Below, piece by piece: positions 1-9,400 of a DNA stretch of 20,593 nt. The position numbers were made by a program, and so were the translations under genes. The notes under the pieces were generated by a model. It did not search any database, was not told the origin of the DNA, and saw only the letters and a list, made by a program, of their open reading frames with translations. This DNA comes from Gnetum montanum. Lineage: Eukaryota > Streptophyta > Gnetopsida > Gnetales > Gnetaceae. The DNA is taken from the NCBI GenBank assembly GCA_015680685.1, contig MNCI01009293.1:1909-22501 (forward strand), in the 5' to 3' direction. Numbering within the stretch: position 1 is the stretch's first letter; every line of letters begins with the position of its first letter.

Positions 1-557
1 CATCTACGGTGTCAACAGCAGGTATGGCAGTACTCGTCCGCTATGACGTAAAACTGGCATCACGCGTCTGCTACGACGTGAAACTGGCACTGACCGTCCG
101 CTACGACGTAAAACTGGCGTTCCTTACACGCGTCCGCCATGACGCTAAACTGGCAAGTTGTAACCATCCGCTACGACGTAAAACTGGCAGTGTTGTACAG
201 GTCCGCCAAGACGAAAAACTGGCACCGTTTACACGTGTCTGCCACAACGCTAAACTGGAGCAGGTACGTAGCCGTCTGCTGAGACGTGAAACCAGCATAG
301 ATCTGTCCCTGGGCCATGATGCGAAACTAACATCCACAGCATGGTCTGCTGAGACCATAAATCAGACATACCACCGTTCGCTACGACGTAAAACTAGCAC
401 TTCTCGGTCTGCCTGGACTTTAAACTGGGACCATGGTCTGCTGGGACTTAAAACCAATGACGGCAGTCTACCAGGACTTAAAACTGGGATGTACAGACTG
501 CTACCATGTAAATCAAGCGAGCGTGATCATCTCTGTATAGTTGCACAGTAGACGGGA
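1..557 (+). repeat. Tandem-repeat 3' UTR of Gypsy copy A
   Basis: About 15 degenerate units of roughly 29-38 bases run from position ~35 to ~530. The shared core resembles GTCCGCTATGACGTAAAACT followed by GGCA. The same series, in the same order with the same unit-specific tails, occurs at 4455-~4975 directly after the integrase stop of copy B. This block is therefore the 3' untranslated region between pol and the 3' LTR. Plant Tat/Ogre-lineage Gypsy elements are known to carry tandem repeats there. The plus strand stays open from 9 to 551 (180 codons, repeating VRYDVKLA-like peptides), and the minus strand is open from 358 to 101. I regard both as by-products of the repeat rather than genes. 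A purine-rich stretch at 551-562 is the likely polypurine tract. The pol gene of copy A lies off the left edge. Confidence 0.8.
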
Positions 558-1753
558 TGGGATACTGAAATAATCCCAGTGTCGCCACCCCACCGGCATC
601 CTACTGATTCCTCGGATAATCTAAGAGGCATCTTACTGATCCCTCGGAGATGCTGCCACCGTGCCTGCCGCAGTGGTAGTACCTCTGAGAGTTTAGCCTC
701 GCCAGTTGGAGCCCCGACGAAATCCTCATCGGCAACGGCCTCGGGAATCTCCGCCAATCACCGCTATTGGACGCCGGCTTCGCAAATTCATCTGGCTGGT
801 TCCTTATGCAACCAGTTAGCTGCACTGTGTCTGATGCCTTTTGGCGAAGATATGCAGAGCCAATTGTCAGGATTGGCGGCTCCACTCGCGTGCTCCGGCT
901 CCTTCTTTATAGCCCAATCGCTCTATCTCACATCAACCGGCGTTTGTTTTGAGAACCTCGCCTCTTGTTCATGAGCAATGGTGTCCTCTGTTTTCTTTTG
1001 TGGTTGCAGGTTGCTTGCCTTGGAGAATGTCGTCCAAAGGTGCGTCCATCTGAGCGGTGAAATACAACAGCGTGTTGAAATGGCTGCTCAAGTTTGCCCG
1101 ACCACTTAGCTCTGCACGTCTATACCTCGCACAATCCTACCCTTAACTCTTGTTTCCTTCATCCCCACCACCCAGTTCCCATACGCAAAACCTACATACG
1201 CAAGTATTCATTTTCCACACTCACGCTAGCAGAGACATCGCAGAAAGTGATGCGCAACACTCCTTTTGCACGCATCCCTGTTATAATCTGTGACAGAGAA
1301 ACCTCAGGCTGACGTGCTACGCTCGTCTGAAAGCATTCCTGTTGACATCAGTGTGCGTACGTTTCTGTGCGTCCGAGCGTATTTCATACCTCTACCATCA
1401 TAATTCATTTTGCATCTTCCCCGAACCTGTTTCCAGCCATATCCTTCTGTCTCCCATTTCCTCTAGCTTTGCTCTTCCATGATGACAGGGCAATCCTTGA
1501 GTAGCCATGGATGCACGGTGTTCTTGCTTCTTTGTCGACGTCTTTCGGGTAAGCCCTCCAACCATCCACAAAGAGGGGCCATTGAAACACCATTCAAAAT
1601 CGCGAGTCGGCCTCAGGCAAAGATTCGCAATTCAGGCAAGGGTGCATCTCAGCATTCCAGAGGGGGGAATAAGACAAAGCAATGCCAAGAGGCGAGTAGC
1701 ATCAAGTTCGCAACTTCCTGTGCAGATTCCTAATCTTTCTATGCTTTTGACTA

Positions 1754-2330
1754 TTTATGCTATATCACGCGACATAGCGTAATGACGCTCAGCGTGATGG
1801 TGTTTCGACATAGTCTGGCATCAGAAGGATAGTTGCTTCAGCATAGGGAGAAGCTTAAGCAGCGTGATATGCGATCTCTTGTATATTTTGCTAAGTCTTT
1901 TGTTCAAGAACAAGTTTATGCTCTATCACGCATGGCAGCGTAATGAGTGTAATAAGCTCCAAAATAGTCGAAGGCAGAGTCTAGAGAAGCACAACATTCG
2001 ACACTTTTTCTCCTGGCGCATGAATAACTTGTCTTTACGCTCGTTACGCGACGGTGGGTATCATTGCGTATTTCATCACTAAGGCTAGACATTGTTTACG
2101 CTTCGTTACGTGCAGCTGCGTAGTGAGCGTAAATTAGTCATTATCTACGCTTTGTTATGTGCAGCTGCGTAGTGAGCGTAAGACAATTTTGACCATGTTG
2201 TTTTTATACCGGATTACGCTCATACACACAACACAACGCGAATGAGTGTAATACAGCCTGAAAGCAATTGAAGCACATTCAACATGTACCTGCTCTTCAC
2301 ATGCACAACACGCAAACGAGCGTGTTGTGC
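1754..2330. repeat. U3 palindrome array, LTR A
   Basis: Seven imperfect inverted repeats of about 28-41 bases, at about 1754-1790, 1915-1955, 2033-2070, 2095-2133, 2144-2181, 2213-2252 and 2303-2330. Typical left arms read TTTACGCT or TTTATGCTCxxTCACGC and right arms GCGTAATGAGCGTAA-like, around a 5-14 base centre. The unit at 2213-2252 has arms ATTACGCTCAT and ATGAGTGTAAT. The units at 2095 and 2144 are near-duplicates of each other, sharing TGCAGCTGCGTAGTGAGCGT. The array ends ~100 bases before the TATA box, so it lies in U3, where LTR enhancers sit. Function is inference. Confidence 0.75.
2303..2330. other. Perfect 11-bp inverted repeat in U3 of LTR A
   Basis: Arms GCACAACACGC (2303-2313) and GCGTGTTGTGC (2320-2330) are exact reverse complements around a six-base centre, AAACGA. 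The equivalent in LTR B is 6764-6791 with two arm mismatches and a near-identical centre, AAATGA. It is the palindrome nearest the TATA box. Confidence 0.85.
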
Positions 2331-2386
2331 GTAGTCACAGTCTGACTTAAAATGATCAAGTCAACAAAACCCGAAATATCTGGGAC

Positions 2387-2437
2387 CCACGTCATCAGGG
2401 TTGCACCTTTTCCACAGAGCGTCGTGGCCTATAAATA
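2387..2437 (+). promoter_or_regulatory. Core promoter of LTR A
   Basis: A TATAAATA box lies at 2430-2437, preceded ~36 bases upstream by CCACGTCATC (2387-2396), an ACGT-core site of the plant bZIP type. LTR B has the matching arrangement at 6851-6900. Transcription would start near 2460-2470, leaving ~800 bases of R and U5. The assignment rests on motif and conserved position only. Confidence 0.6.
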
Positions 2438-3274
2438 CCTCAGTTGACAAAGATACAAGGGTTGGAAAATCAGAGAAGCAGAGGCATTTTTCTAAGCACC
2501 AGAGAATTTTATCACTTCTATTGGCAAATCAAAAGGGCAAGAGCATTTTCTGAGCAAGGCAGCACTTATCGCCTTGAGCAGAGAAACAAAGAGCAACCTT
2601 TTGACAACTGCCGACAGCACCATCCTTCAGCAAGAATAGAGCATAGTGCGCTTGAGCCCTAGCAACAAGAGAGAGCATTCCATTAGTGATCGCTACCCTG
2701 TGCAGAATCTACTCAAAGCAAAGAAGCAGAACACGGATTGTGAGATTGTCTCGCCCAGTTTGCAGGCCTTACCGGTCAGAAACAGTTGATCGGCAGACCT
2801 CAAAGCCTGACAATCCTTGCCTCCTAGCTTTGGCCTACGAGGTAGATCAAACTTCTGTCTGGACAGTTTCCTTGTTGTTTTGTGCTCATTTTGTATCAAG
2901 TTATTGGGGGTCTCTCCCATTGTAACATGACATACGAATCATACATTCTTTCAAAAATCGAAACATAGATCTTTGAAAATCACGTGTTTCTCTCTTGATT
3001 AGCACCTCTTCGGCGTGTTTAACGTTATCATCGTAGTGATCCATCCATGTCGTTTTCTTCCCATTTCACGATCCCTCGAATCAAATCGCAGCATGCAAAG
3101 ATCTGTAATCTTCATTGTTTTACTGACTCGTAATTCCCTATCTGATCGACAAGACCATTCAGGGTGCCATGGATTCGCTTTTTCCAGCATAGCCCTCGCG
3201 CGGATCCGTGGTTAAAACTGTATACACGGAATCTCGATCGGTATTTCCAGCTGCCGACATTTTCTGTCGCTACA

Positions 3275-4428
3275 CTAGGCAATACGTAATCATAGGAGAA
3301 AGTACTCTTTGCAGACGCTCTTTTGATGGCGTGCTGCTTACCTGCATTAATAAAGACCAAGCACAACATATTATGGGCGAGATTCACGAGGGATTATGCG
3401 AAGGACACGTAGCACCATAGGCTATGGCTTCAAAAATTCGCAGCTTAGGGTACTACTGGCCACGTATGGAAAAAGATTACCTGACAAAGGTTAAAACTTG
3501 TGACACGTGTCAGCGTCACGCAAATCTTATACACGTGTCACCTACAGAGTTACATACAACTTAGATAACATGGCCATTTCAACGATGGGGACTAGACATT
3601 ATAGGTCCCATCACGCCAAAATCGTCCGCGGGTCATAGCTTCATAATCACCGCCACTGAGTACTTCACAATGTGGGTAGAAGCTATTCCTTTAAGGAGGA
3701 TCACATCTCAACAGATTTGCCATTTCATCTTAAATAACATTGTAACCAGATTTGGTCTCCCGATGACTATCGTGACCGACAATGGGCCACAATTTAGTAG
3801 TACAGAGACCAAATCCTTCTGTAATAGCCTTGGCATTAAACAATCTTTCTCCTCACCCTATTACCCGCAAGCGAATGGTTAAGCTGAAGCAACAAACAAA
3901 GTCATCATCAATCTGCTCAAGAAAATGCTAGACAGTAATAAGAGACGGTGGCATGAAAATATCCTCTATGTGCTATGGGCATATCGCACTACATGTAGGA
4001 CAGCTACAGATAGTATGCCCTATAGCCTAGTCTACGGATCCAAGGCAGTGCTGCCCCTCGAGTTGCAAATCCCTTCTCTGAGAATGGTCCTCTCCATGAT
4101 TATAAATGAGGCTCAACACACTGAGTCTCGGGTCATGGATTTGGATTCAGTAGAAGAGACGCGGATACAAATGCTTGATACAATTGAAAAATACCAAGAC
4201 AAGAAGAGGCAAAAACATCGTCACAATCTTCAGCAGCATCTGATCAAGAAGGGAGATTTAGTTCTCAAGGCCATTCACGAATCAGTAGGCAAATTCTCTA
4301 CAAACTGGGAGGGCCCTTTCTTGGTGACTGATGCGTACAGCAACGGGGCATTCAAGTTGGCGGATGCAGATGACCGTGAGTTACCGAATCCTGTAAATCA
4401 TGTATATCTGAAGTGGTATTACATTTAG
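3275..4428 (+). pseudogene. Integrase, 3' part of pol, Gypsy copy B
   Basis: This is the C-terminal part of a Ty3/Gypsy polyprotein, all in one frame. In order it holds: the lead-in RRSFDGVLLTC; the HHCC zinc domain (HEGLCEGH, then CDTC near 3508-3519); the catalytic core with D in GLDIIGPI (~3590), D in VTDNGPQF (~3778) and E in the AEATNK stretch just after 3882; then YSLVYGSKAVLPLELQIPSL; and the C-terminal GKFSTNWEGPF and YLKWYYI ending at a stop at 4426-4428. These signatures are typical of the plant non-chromoviral Tat/Ogre type, and no chromodomain follows. Three in-frame stops (3418-3420, 3562-3564, 3880-3882) make it dead, but there is no frameshift. Gag, protease, RT and RNase H are absent: the frame simply begins at the end of LTR A, as expected if A inserted here. 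Confidence 0.93.
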
Positions 4429-5017
4429 TAGCATCTCCATTGTGAATATTAGGTATGGCAACAATCGTCCGCTATGACGCTAAACTGGCAACCATCGTCC
4501 GCTACGACGCTAAACTGGCAACAATCGTCTGCTATGACATAAAACTGACATTCCTTGCACGCATTCGCCACGGCGCTAAACTGGTAGTGATCGTCCGCCA
4601 CGACGCTAAACTGGCAAGTTGTAACCGTTTGCTATGATGTAAAACTGGCAATATTGTACAGGTCCACCAAGACGAAAAACTGGCATTTTTTGCACGCATC
4701 CGCCACAACGCTAAACTGGCACTGGTTGTCCGTCATGACATAAAACTGACAAAGGTAAGCAACCTTCTACTGAGATGTAAAACCAGCACAGACTTGTCCC
4801 TGGGTCATGACATAAAACTGACATCCACAGCATGGTCTGCTGAGACCCTAAATCAGCCCCGCCACCGTCTACTACGACGAAAAACTGGGACCATGGTCTG
4901 CTGAGACTTAAAATTATCAATGACAGTCTCCTAGGACTTAAAACTGGGGTGTACAAACTGCTCTCATGCAACTCAAGTGAGCATGATTATCTCTGTGCAG
5001 CTGCAACATACATGGGG
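4429..5017 (+). repeat. Tandem-repeat 3' UTR of Gypsy copy B
   Basis: The repeat array starts ~35 bases after the pol stop and runs to about 4975, with about 14-15 units of ~30-38 bases having cores such as CGCTATGACGCTAAACTGGC. Unit order and spacer sequences match 1-557, so the array existed in the common ancestor of copies A and B and is not a recent expansion. The plus-strand frame (4455-4637) closes early here, against a coding role. A purine-rich tract, ATGGGGTGG (5012-5020), is the likely polypurine tract just before the LTR. Confidence 0.8.
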
Positions 5018-6286
5018 TGGCCGCTGGGACAGTCCCAGCGTTACTACCTCACTGGCATCCTACTAATTCCTTGGATGTGCCGAAAGACATACTACTGACC
5101 CCTCGAAGATGCCGTTACCACGTTTATTCCAGCGGTGGTACCTTTGAGAGGTTAGTTTCACCATCCAGAGCCCCAAAGGCGTGCACATCAACCACGGCTT
5201 TGGGGATCTTCGCTCATCATCGCTATCAGGCCCTGGCTTCATAGATTCATCTGGCCGGTTCTTTGCATAACCAGTCAGATGCCCTGAGTCTGATGTCCTT
5301 TGGTGGCGATATGCTGGGCTGAGCGTCAAGATGGGAGACTCTGGTCTCCCGCAATAGTTCCTCCTTCACGACCCGTTCGCTCTTTCTTGCCTCAAATGGT
5401 GCTCGTTTCAACAACCTCACCTCCAGTTCGCACAGACAATGGTATCCTTTATTTTCTTCTTTGCTTGCAGGTTACTTGCTGCGAAGATGTCATCCAAAGG
5501 TGCATTCATCTGAGTGGTGAAGTAAAAACAGTGTTCTGAAATGGCTGCTCAGGTTAGCTTGGCCACTTAGAAGTGCATCCCTCTTCCCCTTATGATCCTA
5601 CCCTCAGTTCTTGCTTCGCTTCATTTCTACCGTCTGCTTCCTGCACGCAAAAGCTACATACGCAGACACCTGTTTTTCTGCGCTCGCATTGCCATCAAGT
5701 CCACAAACTGCCGTAATGCAATTACATGTCATAGCAGAGATATCGCAGAAGTGACGCGTTGTGCTCCTTTTGCAAGGATTCCTGCTATAGCCTGTAATAG
5801 AGAAATCTCAGACTGATGTGCTACGCTCGTCTGAAAGCATTCCTATCAATATAAGTATGCATACGTTTCTGTGTGTTCAATGAGCGTATTCCATACTTCC
5901 GCCATCCTAACTCATTTGAGTCTTCCCCGAACCTATTTCCTGCCAAATCATCTTATCTCCCATACCCTCCATCCTTGCTCTTCTATGTTGACAGGGCAAC
6001 ACTTGAGTGACCATGGATGGACGCTATTGGTTCTTTTGCCTATCTGGTGTTTCACATTCTTTGTCGATGTCTTTCGGGAAAGCCCTCTAACCGTCAACAA
6101 AGAGGGGCCATTGAAACACCGTAAAAATTGTGAATCGGCCTCAGGCGAAGGTTCGCAATTCAGACAAAAGTGCATGACAGGATTCTAGAAAGAAGAACAA
6201 GGCAAGGTAGAGCAAAGTAAAGAGGCGCGCGACATCAAGACTTCGGTTTCCTTCCACGAATTTTCTATCTTACTATGTTTTCCATC

Positions 6287-6791
6287 TTTATGCTATAGTA
6301 CGCAATGTAGCGTAACAATGCTCAACGTAACATAATCTAGCATCAGAAGGTGACTTGCTTCGGCATCTAGAGAGGCTTAAGTTACGTAATATGCAACTTC
6401 TCATATGTTTTGCTAAGTCTTTTGTCCAAGGCTGGGTTTATGCTCTGTTACGCACAGCAGCGTAATGAGCTTCGAAAAAGTCAAAGAAAGTCCAAAAGAA
6501 GCACAACAAATCAACTCTTTTTCCTTTTCTTGCGGATAGCTCACCTTACGCTCGTTACGCAACGCGGCGTATCTCAGTGTAATGCATCGCCAAGCTAATC
6601 ATCGTTTATGCTCCATTACGCTCGGCGGCGTAAATGAGCATAAAATAGCTTGAGTACATTGTTTTCATGCTTTGTTATGCTCTTGCATGCGACACAATGC
6701 GAATGAGTGTAACGTAGCCTAAAATCAGCTGAGACATGCCCGACGCACATATGTTATTCACACGCACAGTATGCAAATGAGCGTATTGTGC
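6287..6791. repeat. U3 palindrome array, LTR B
   Basis: Six inverted repeats, at about 6287-6325, 6437-6472, 6545-6582, 6605-6644, 6663-6713 and 6764-6791, lie in the same order as in LTR A. The best is 6605-6644: arms TTTATGCTCCATTACGC (6605-6621) and GCGTAAATGAGCATAAA (6628-6644), 15 of 17 positions complementary, around TCGGCG. Although bases in the arms differ from those in LTR A, the units stay self-complementary. Confidence 0.75.
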
Positions 6792-6850
6792 ATAATCATA
6801 AAGTTCAACATAAAGCTGGTTAGGTCAACGGCACTTCAAAAGGTCTGAGA

Positions 6851-6900
6851 CACGTGTCATCACAGCCATCCCTTCTCCACATATTGTCAAGCCTATAAAT
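6851..6900 (+). promoter_or_regulatory. Core promoter of LTR B
   Basis: A perfect G-box, CACGTG (6851-6856, within ACACGTGTCA), is followed ~38 bases on by TATAAAT (6894-6900). Position and spacing match LTR A (2387-2437), where the box is the related CCACGTCATC. Confidence 0.6.
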
Positions 6901-7681
6901 GTCCTAGTTGGTGAAGAAAAAAGGAGGGCAACGAGGCAACACAGAGATAGACAGAAGCAGAGAGAGCAGCACTTTGGTAATTTTTGACAGCATCACCTTC
7001 TAATAGAGACAGAGCATATTCCGCTTGAGCATTGGCAGTAGGAGCGATTACCCCTTTGGCGAAGATACAACTTTCTCCATTGGTGATCGTCAGCAGTTTC
7101 GAGCAAAGACTACCCAAGGCAAAAGGAGCAGATCAGAGATCGAGAGATCATCTGGTGTGGTTTCTGAGTTCTTTTGGTCAGAAGCAATTGGTCAATAGAC
7201 GTCAAAACTTGACCTTCCTTGCATCCCGTCTCTGGCCTATGAGGTAGATCGGACTCAATCCTGTCTCTTTGCTTAGATAGTTTTCCTTGTTATTTTGTGC
7301 CTGCTTCACATAAGGTAATCGGGGTGTCCCCAGTGTAATGTGGTATACGAAATATTCATTTCTTGGGTTAAATTCATAGATCTTGAAATCACGCATTTCT
7401 CTCGCATCCGATTCTCTTTATCGTATTAGCGTTATCATCGTTATAATTCATCTGCATCATTTTTCTCTCATTTCGTGACTCAATGAATCAAATCATTCCA
7501 CGCAATATTCATAATTTTCATTGGTTTACTGATTAGTAAGTCCCTGTCTGATCGACAAGACCGTTCAGGGCATCGGGGATTCGTTTTCTTTTCCAGCACT
7601 GCCCTCACACGGATCCGTGGTTAAGACTGTGTACGTGGATTTTGTTTGGTATTCCAGCTGCCGACATTTTCCGTCGTTACA

Positions 7682-7876
7682 GAAACTACATAAGTTCCAT
7701 CCAATTTTGTAATCATAGGATTTTTTTTTGTGTTGTGTCTCAATTTTTTTCTGACTCCACACTGTGACATGAATCCATTCTAGCCAGTCAATAATCCCAT
7801 ACCTATCCACTGTGTAATCAATGAAGCTTGTTCTCACTTTAACTCAAGGATGAGTTTTCATTTAGTCGTGGGGGTA
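7682..7876 (+). pseudogene. 3' tail of Gypsy element C with polypurine tract
   Basis: A short stretch between LTR B and LTR C. Its last ~40 bases read LKDEFSFSRGG in one frame and then GTGGGGGTA (7868-7876), a polypurine tract directly abutting the TG of LTR C. An acidic DEF...RGG tail next to a G-rich tract is a common 3' end in plant Gypsy elements. Upstream of 7820 the frame is broken and nothing else is recognisable. This is the remnant of element C's body left between the insertion point of copy B and C's 3' LTR. Confidence 0.55.
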
Positions 7877-7918
7877 TGATGAGTCACGAATTTGCTGACA
7901 GCCACGATAACGCACCCA

Positions 7919-7982
7919 CGATATCACACCTGCGATATCACTGCTGACGTGATATCATAGCCTATCTCCTCATCTATAAATA
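7919..7982 (+). promoter_or_regulatory. Promoter region of LTR C with three GATATC boxes
   Basis: CGATATCA (7919-7926), CGATATCA (7933-7940) and TGATATCA (7950-7957) recur at 14-17 base intervals; the last is preceded by TGACG. TATAAATA follows at 7975-7982. The regular boxes upstream of TATA suggest factor binding sites; which factor is unknown. Confidence 0.55.
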
Positions 7983-8158
7983 ATAGGTAGACAGATCCAA
8001 TAGGTAGCTTTTAGTCAATTTTTAGTTTAAGTGTTAAAGTTTAGTTCTTGTTTTTCTCTCAACCCTTTTCTTCCCAATATATGCCCGCAGTGTGGTGAAT
8101 GTAATTGTATGGAATCCTTTATTTGAGTGTGACGTACTTGGACATGCACATGACTGGA

Positions 8159-8164
8159 AATAAA
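8159..8164 (+). terminator. Candidate polyadenylation signal of LTR C
   Basis: AATAAA lies ~180 bases downstream of the TATA box, the right order for the end of R in an LTR. It would define R as about 8005-8185. Motif evidence only. Confidence 0.4.
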
Positions 8165-8709
8165 GATCGAGATTACTTCATCCTTACAGCATTTACTTAG
8201 TTTAATAATTTAATTAATTATTATTTACTGATTTCTTAGTTAATATCTCTCACCCTTAAACTCCTATTAAACGTGGAATGAGTACGACTTGATTACGAGC
8301 ACTTAAGTGTGACTACTTGGTAACCTAGTAGCGTACGTAGGATCTATGCTTGGTAATCCTAGTGGTAGTCATGCACGAAGTCCAAGGTGTGTATGGATAA
8401 TCAAGAAATGGATGCTCATTGCACTTAGGCTAGATAGATCCCTTCTCACCCTTTCTCCCTTAGCTTAGAAAATATTACCTTCCCTTGTCTTTAGGAGTAG
8501 CATTAGGTTAGAAAACACATCATACACCTCACTCTAGACTAAATCATATGTGATAAAGCTAATACTAGTCCAGGTGGGAAGACAGTGAACTGTGACCTAA
8601 GGTTAACTGTCTAGATGCCACAACTAGTCCATCTGCGGAGTTCGACCGGATCGCACATGTAACGCTTGTATTTATATGGTTGAGTGTAGGGGTACCTCAT
8701 CACTCATCA

Positions 8710-9400
8710 AATACCTAGTCTAAAAATGACGATGGAAAGTGATCTTTATAGGTTGCTTTACTCAACAACCTAAAATCAATACAGACCCTCCATTTTCCAT
8801 CCTTCTTTAACACTATGACAAGTTGGCTAACCCACTTGCTCTCTACAATGGGATAGATGAACCATACCTTAAGGAGTTGTTTAATCTCCTCTTTCACAAT
8901 CTACTTTAGTTTGGGGTTCAACCATTGCTGTAGCTGCCTATTTGGCTTGATGGAAGGATCTTTGTAGATTTGGTGCCAGCATATCCTAGGATTAATTCTA
9001 GTGAGTTCAGGATATGACCAAGCAAAGGGTGTTGACCATTTTTTGACCACCTCCAATAGCTTCTTTTTTTGTACAGGTGCAAGGTTGGCATTAATGATAA
9101 CTAGCTTTTCATCAATCAAAAAGACATATTCCATTCTAGTCAATAAAGGTTTCATCTTGAGGGGCTCTTGTTTAAATCTTTCAAGAATCTCCAACTCTCC
9201 CTAGTTGGTTTCATGAGGTTCATCATCAAAGAGTTGGTGATGAACTTACTCTAGTTCATTCATGCCTTTAATATAGGCACTTGTAAGGTTCTCAGTTGGT
9301 TCCATGTATATTATTGAGCTACTATCAGGATCAACTATCAACCAGTGGGTGCCCTCCTATTTCGTCATTGCTGCATACAAACACCTTTGAATTTCTATTA
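8710..9400 (-). pseudogene. Reverse transcriptase N-terminal part, Gypsy element D
   Basis: Read leftward from ~9359. The segment 9194-8904 holds RMEYVFL, VIINANLAPVQKKKLLEV, FAWSYPEL and a WLNPKLK run; after one stop (8901-8903) come KEEIKQLLKVWFIYPI, ESKWVSQLVIVLKKDGKWR, VCIDFRLLSKAT and KDHFPSSFLD, ending near 8715. These are the opening motifs of Ty3/Gypsy RT, most like plant Athila/Tat-type polymerases by memory of the family, though the insert usual in Athila between KK and WRVCIDYR is missing. The catalytic YxDD region is not present: the protein stops at the edge of LTR C, which fits an insertion of C here. This frame is offset from the gag-protease frame, so a frameshift lies between about 9560 and 9400. 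Confidence 0.9.

Larger units (their letters stand above)
558..3274 (+). mobile_element. LTR of Gypsy copy A (probable 3' LTR)
   Basis: This ~2.7 kb block is collinear with 5018-7681, with substantial substitution and several indels. The right end is sharp: similarity to copy B stops after TACA at 3271-3274 (copy B: TACA ending at 7681), giving a canonical CA end. The left end is less certain; TG dinucleotides at 558 or 566 follow a purine-rich tract, so the start may be off by about 10 bases. Inside are a U3 palindrome array (1754-2330), an ACGT-core box and TATA box (2387-2437) and ~0.8 kb of R/U5. After 3274 the sequence continues directly as Gypsy integrase rather than a primer-binding site, so this is a 3' LTR inserted in another element. 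ORFs within it (for example 579-974 and 1094-1312) carry no recognisable domain. Confidence 0.8.
5018..7681 (+). mobile_element. 3' LTR of Gypsy copy B
   Basis: It is collinear with LTR A (558-3274) over ~2.66 kb, but clearly diverged, so the two are not the paired LTRs of one recent insertion. The end at 7680-7681 (CA) is where similarity to LTR A stops. The start is at TG 5018 or TG 5025; the latter opens a short inverted repeat, TGGGACAGTCCCA. Contents: palindrome array 6287-6791, G-box 6851-6856, TATA 6894-6900, and R/U5 to 7681. Just outside, 7682-7686 (GAAAC) is the predicted right copy of the target-site duplication. No coding domain is seen. Confidence 0.82.
7877..8709 (+). mobile_element. 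3' LTR of Gypsy element C (833 bp)
   Basis: The LTR is bounded by a perfect 8-base inverted repeat, TGATGAGT (7877-7884) and ACTCATCA (8702-8709), and preceded by a polypurine tract, so both ends are firm. Inside are three GATATC-containing boxes (7919-7957), TATAAATA (7975-7982) and AATAAA (8159-8164), consistent with U3-R-U5 on the plus strand. Its last ~150 bases match 15614-15763 (plus strand) and the minus strand at 12664-12730, so it belongs to a family present three times here. The five bases after it, AATAC (8710-8714), are the predicted right copy of the target-site duplication within element D. Confidence 0.88.

Noticed and set aside
1-551. CRISPR-like array in the ~30-38 bp repeats.
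   Set aside because: Units are degenerate along their length without conserved repeat and unique spacer; they follow a Gypsy pol gene and recur at 4455.
579-974. 131-codon open frame in LTR A.
   Set aside because: It lies in U3, overlaps open frames on the other strand, has no domain and is closed in LTR B.
1094-1312. Open frame with partial match to 5592-5816 (PFARIP...CDRE / CNRE).
   Set aside because: Both lie at the same place in the two LTRs; the shared peptide follows from LTR homology, and length and ends differ.
3286-3297. GTAATCATAGGA occurs just after both LTR A (3286-3297) and LTR B (7709-7720).
   Set aside because: The distance from the LTR end differs (12 versus 28 bases) and nothing else nearby aligns; in the first case it is integrase coding sequence. 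Probably coincidence.
1-7681. Reading 1-7681 as one element with two ~3.25 kb LTRs and a short interior.
   Set aside because: The shared block starts before position 1 and includes the 3' UTR after pol, there is no primer site after 3274, and the two copies are too diverged; nesting of two related copies fits better.
7565-7837. 90-codon open frame on the minus strand.
   Set aside because: It crosses the LTR B boundary into element C and shows no domain.
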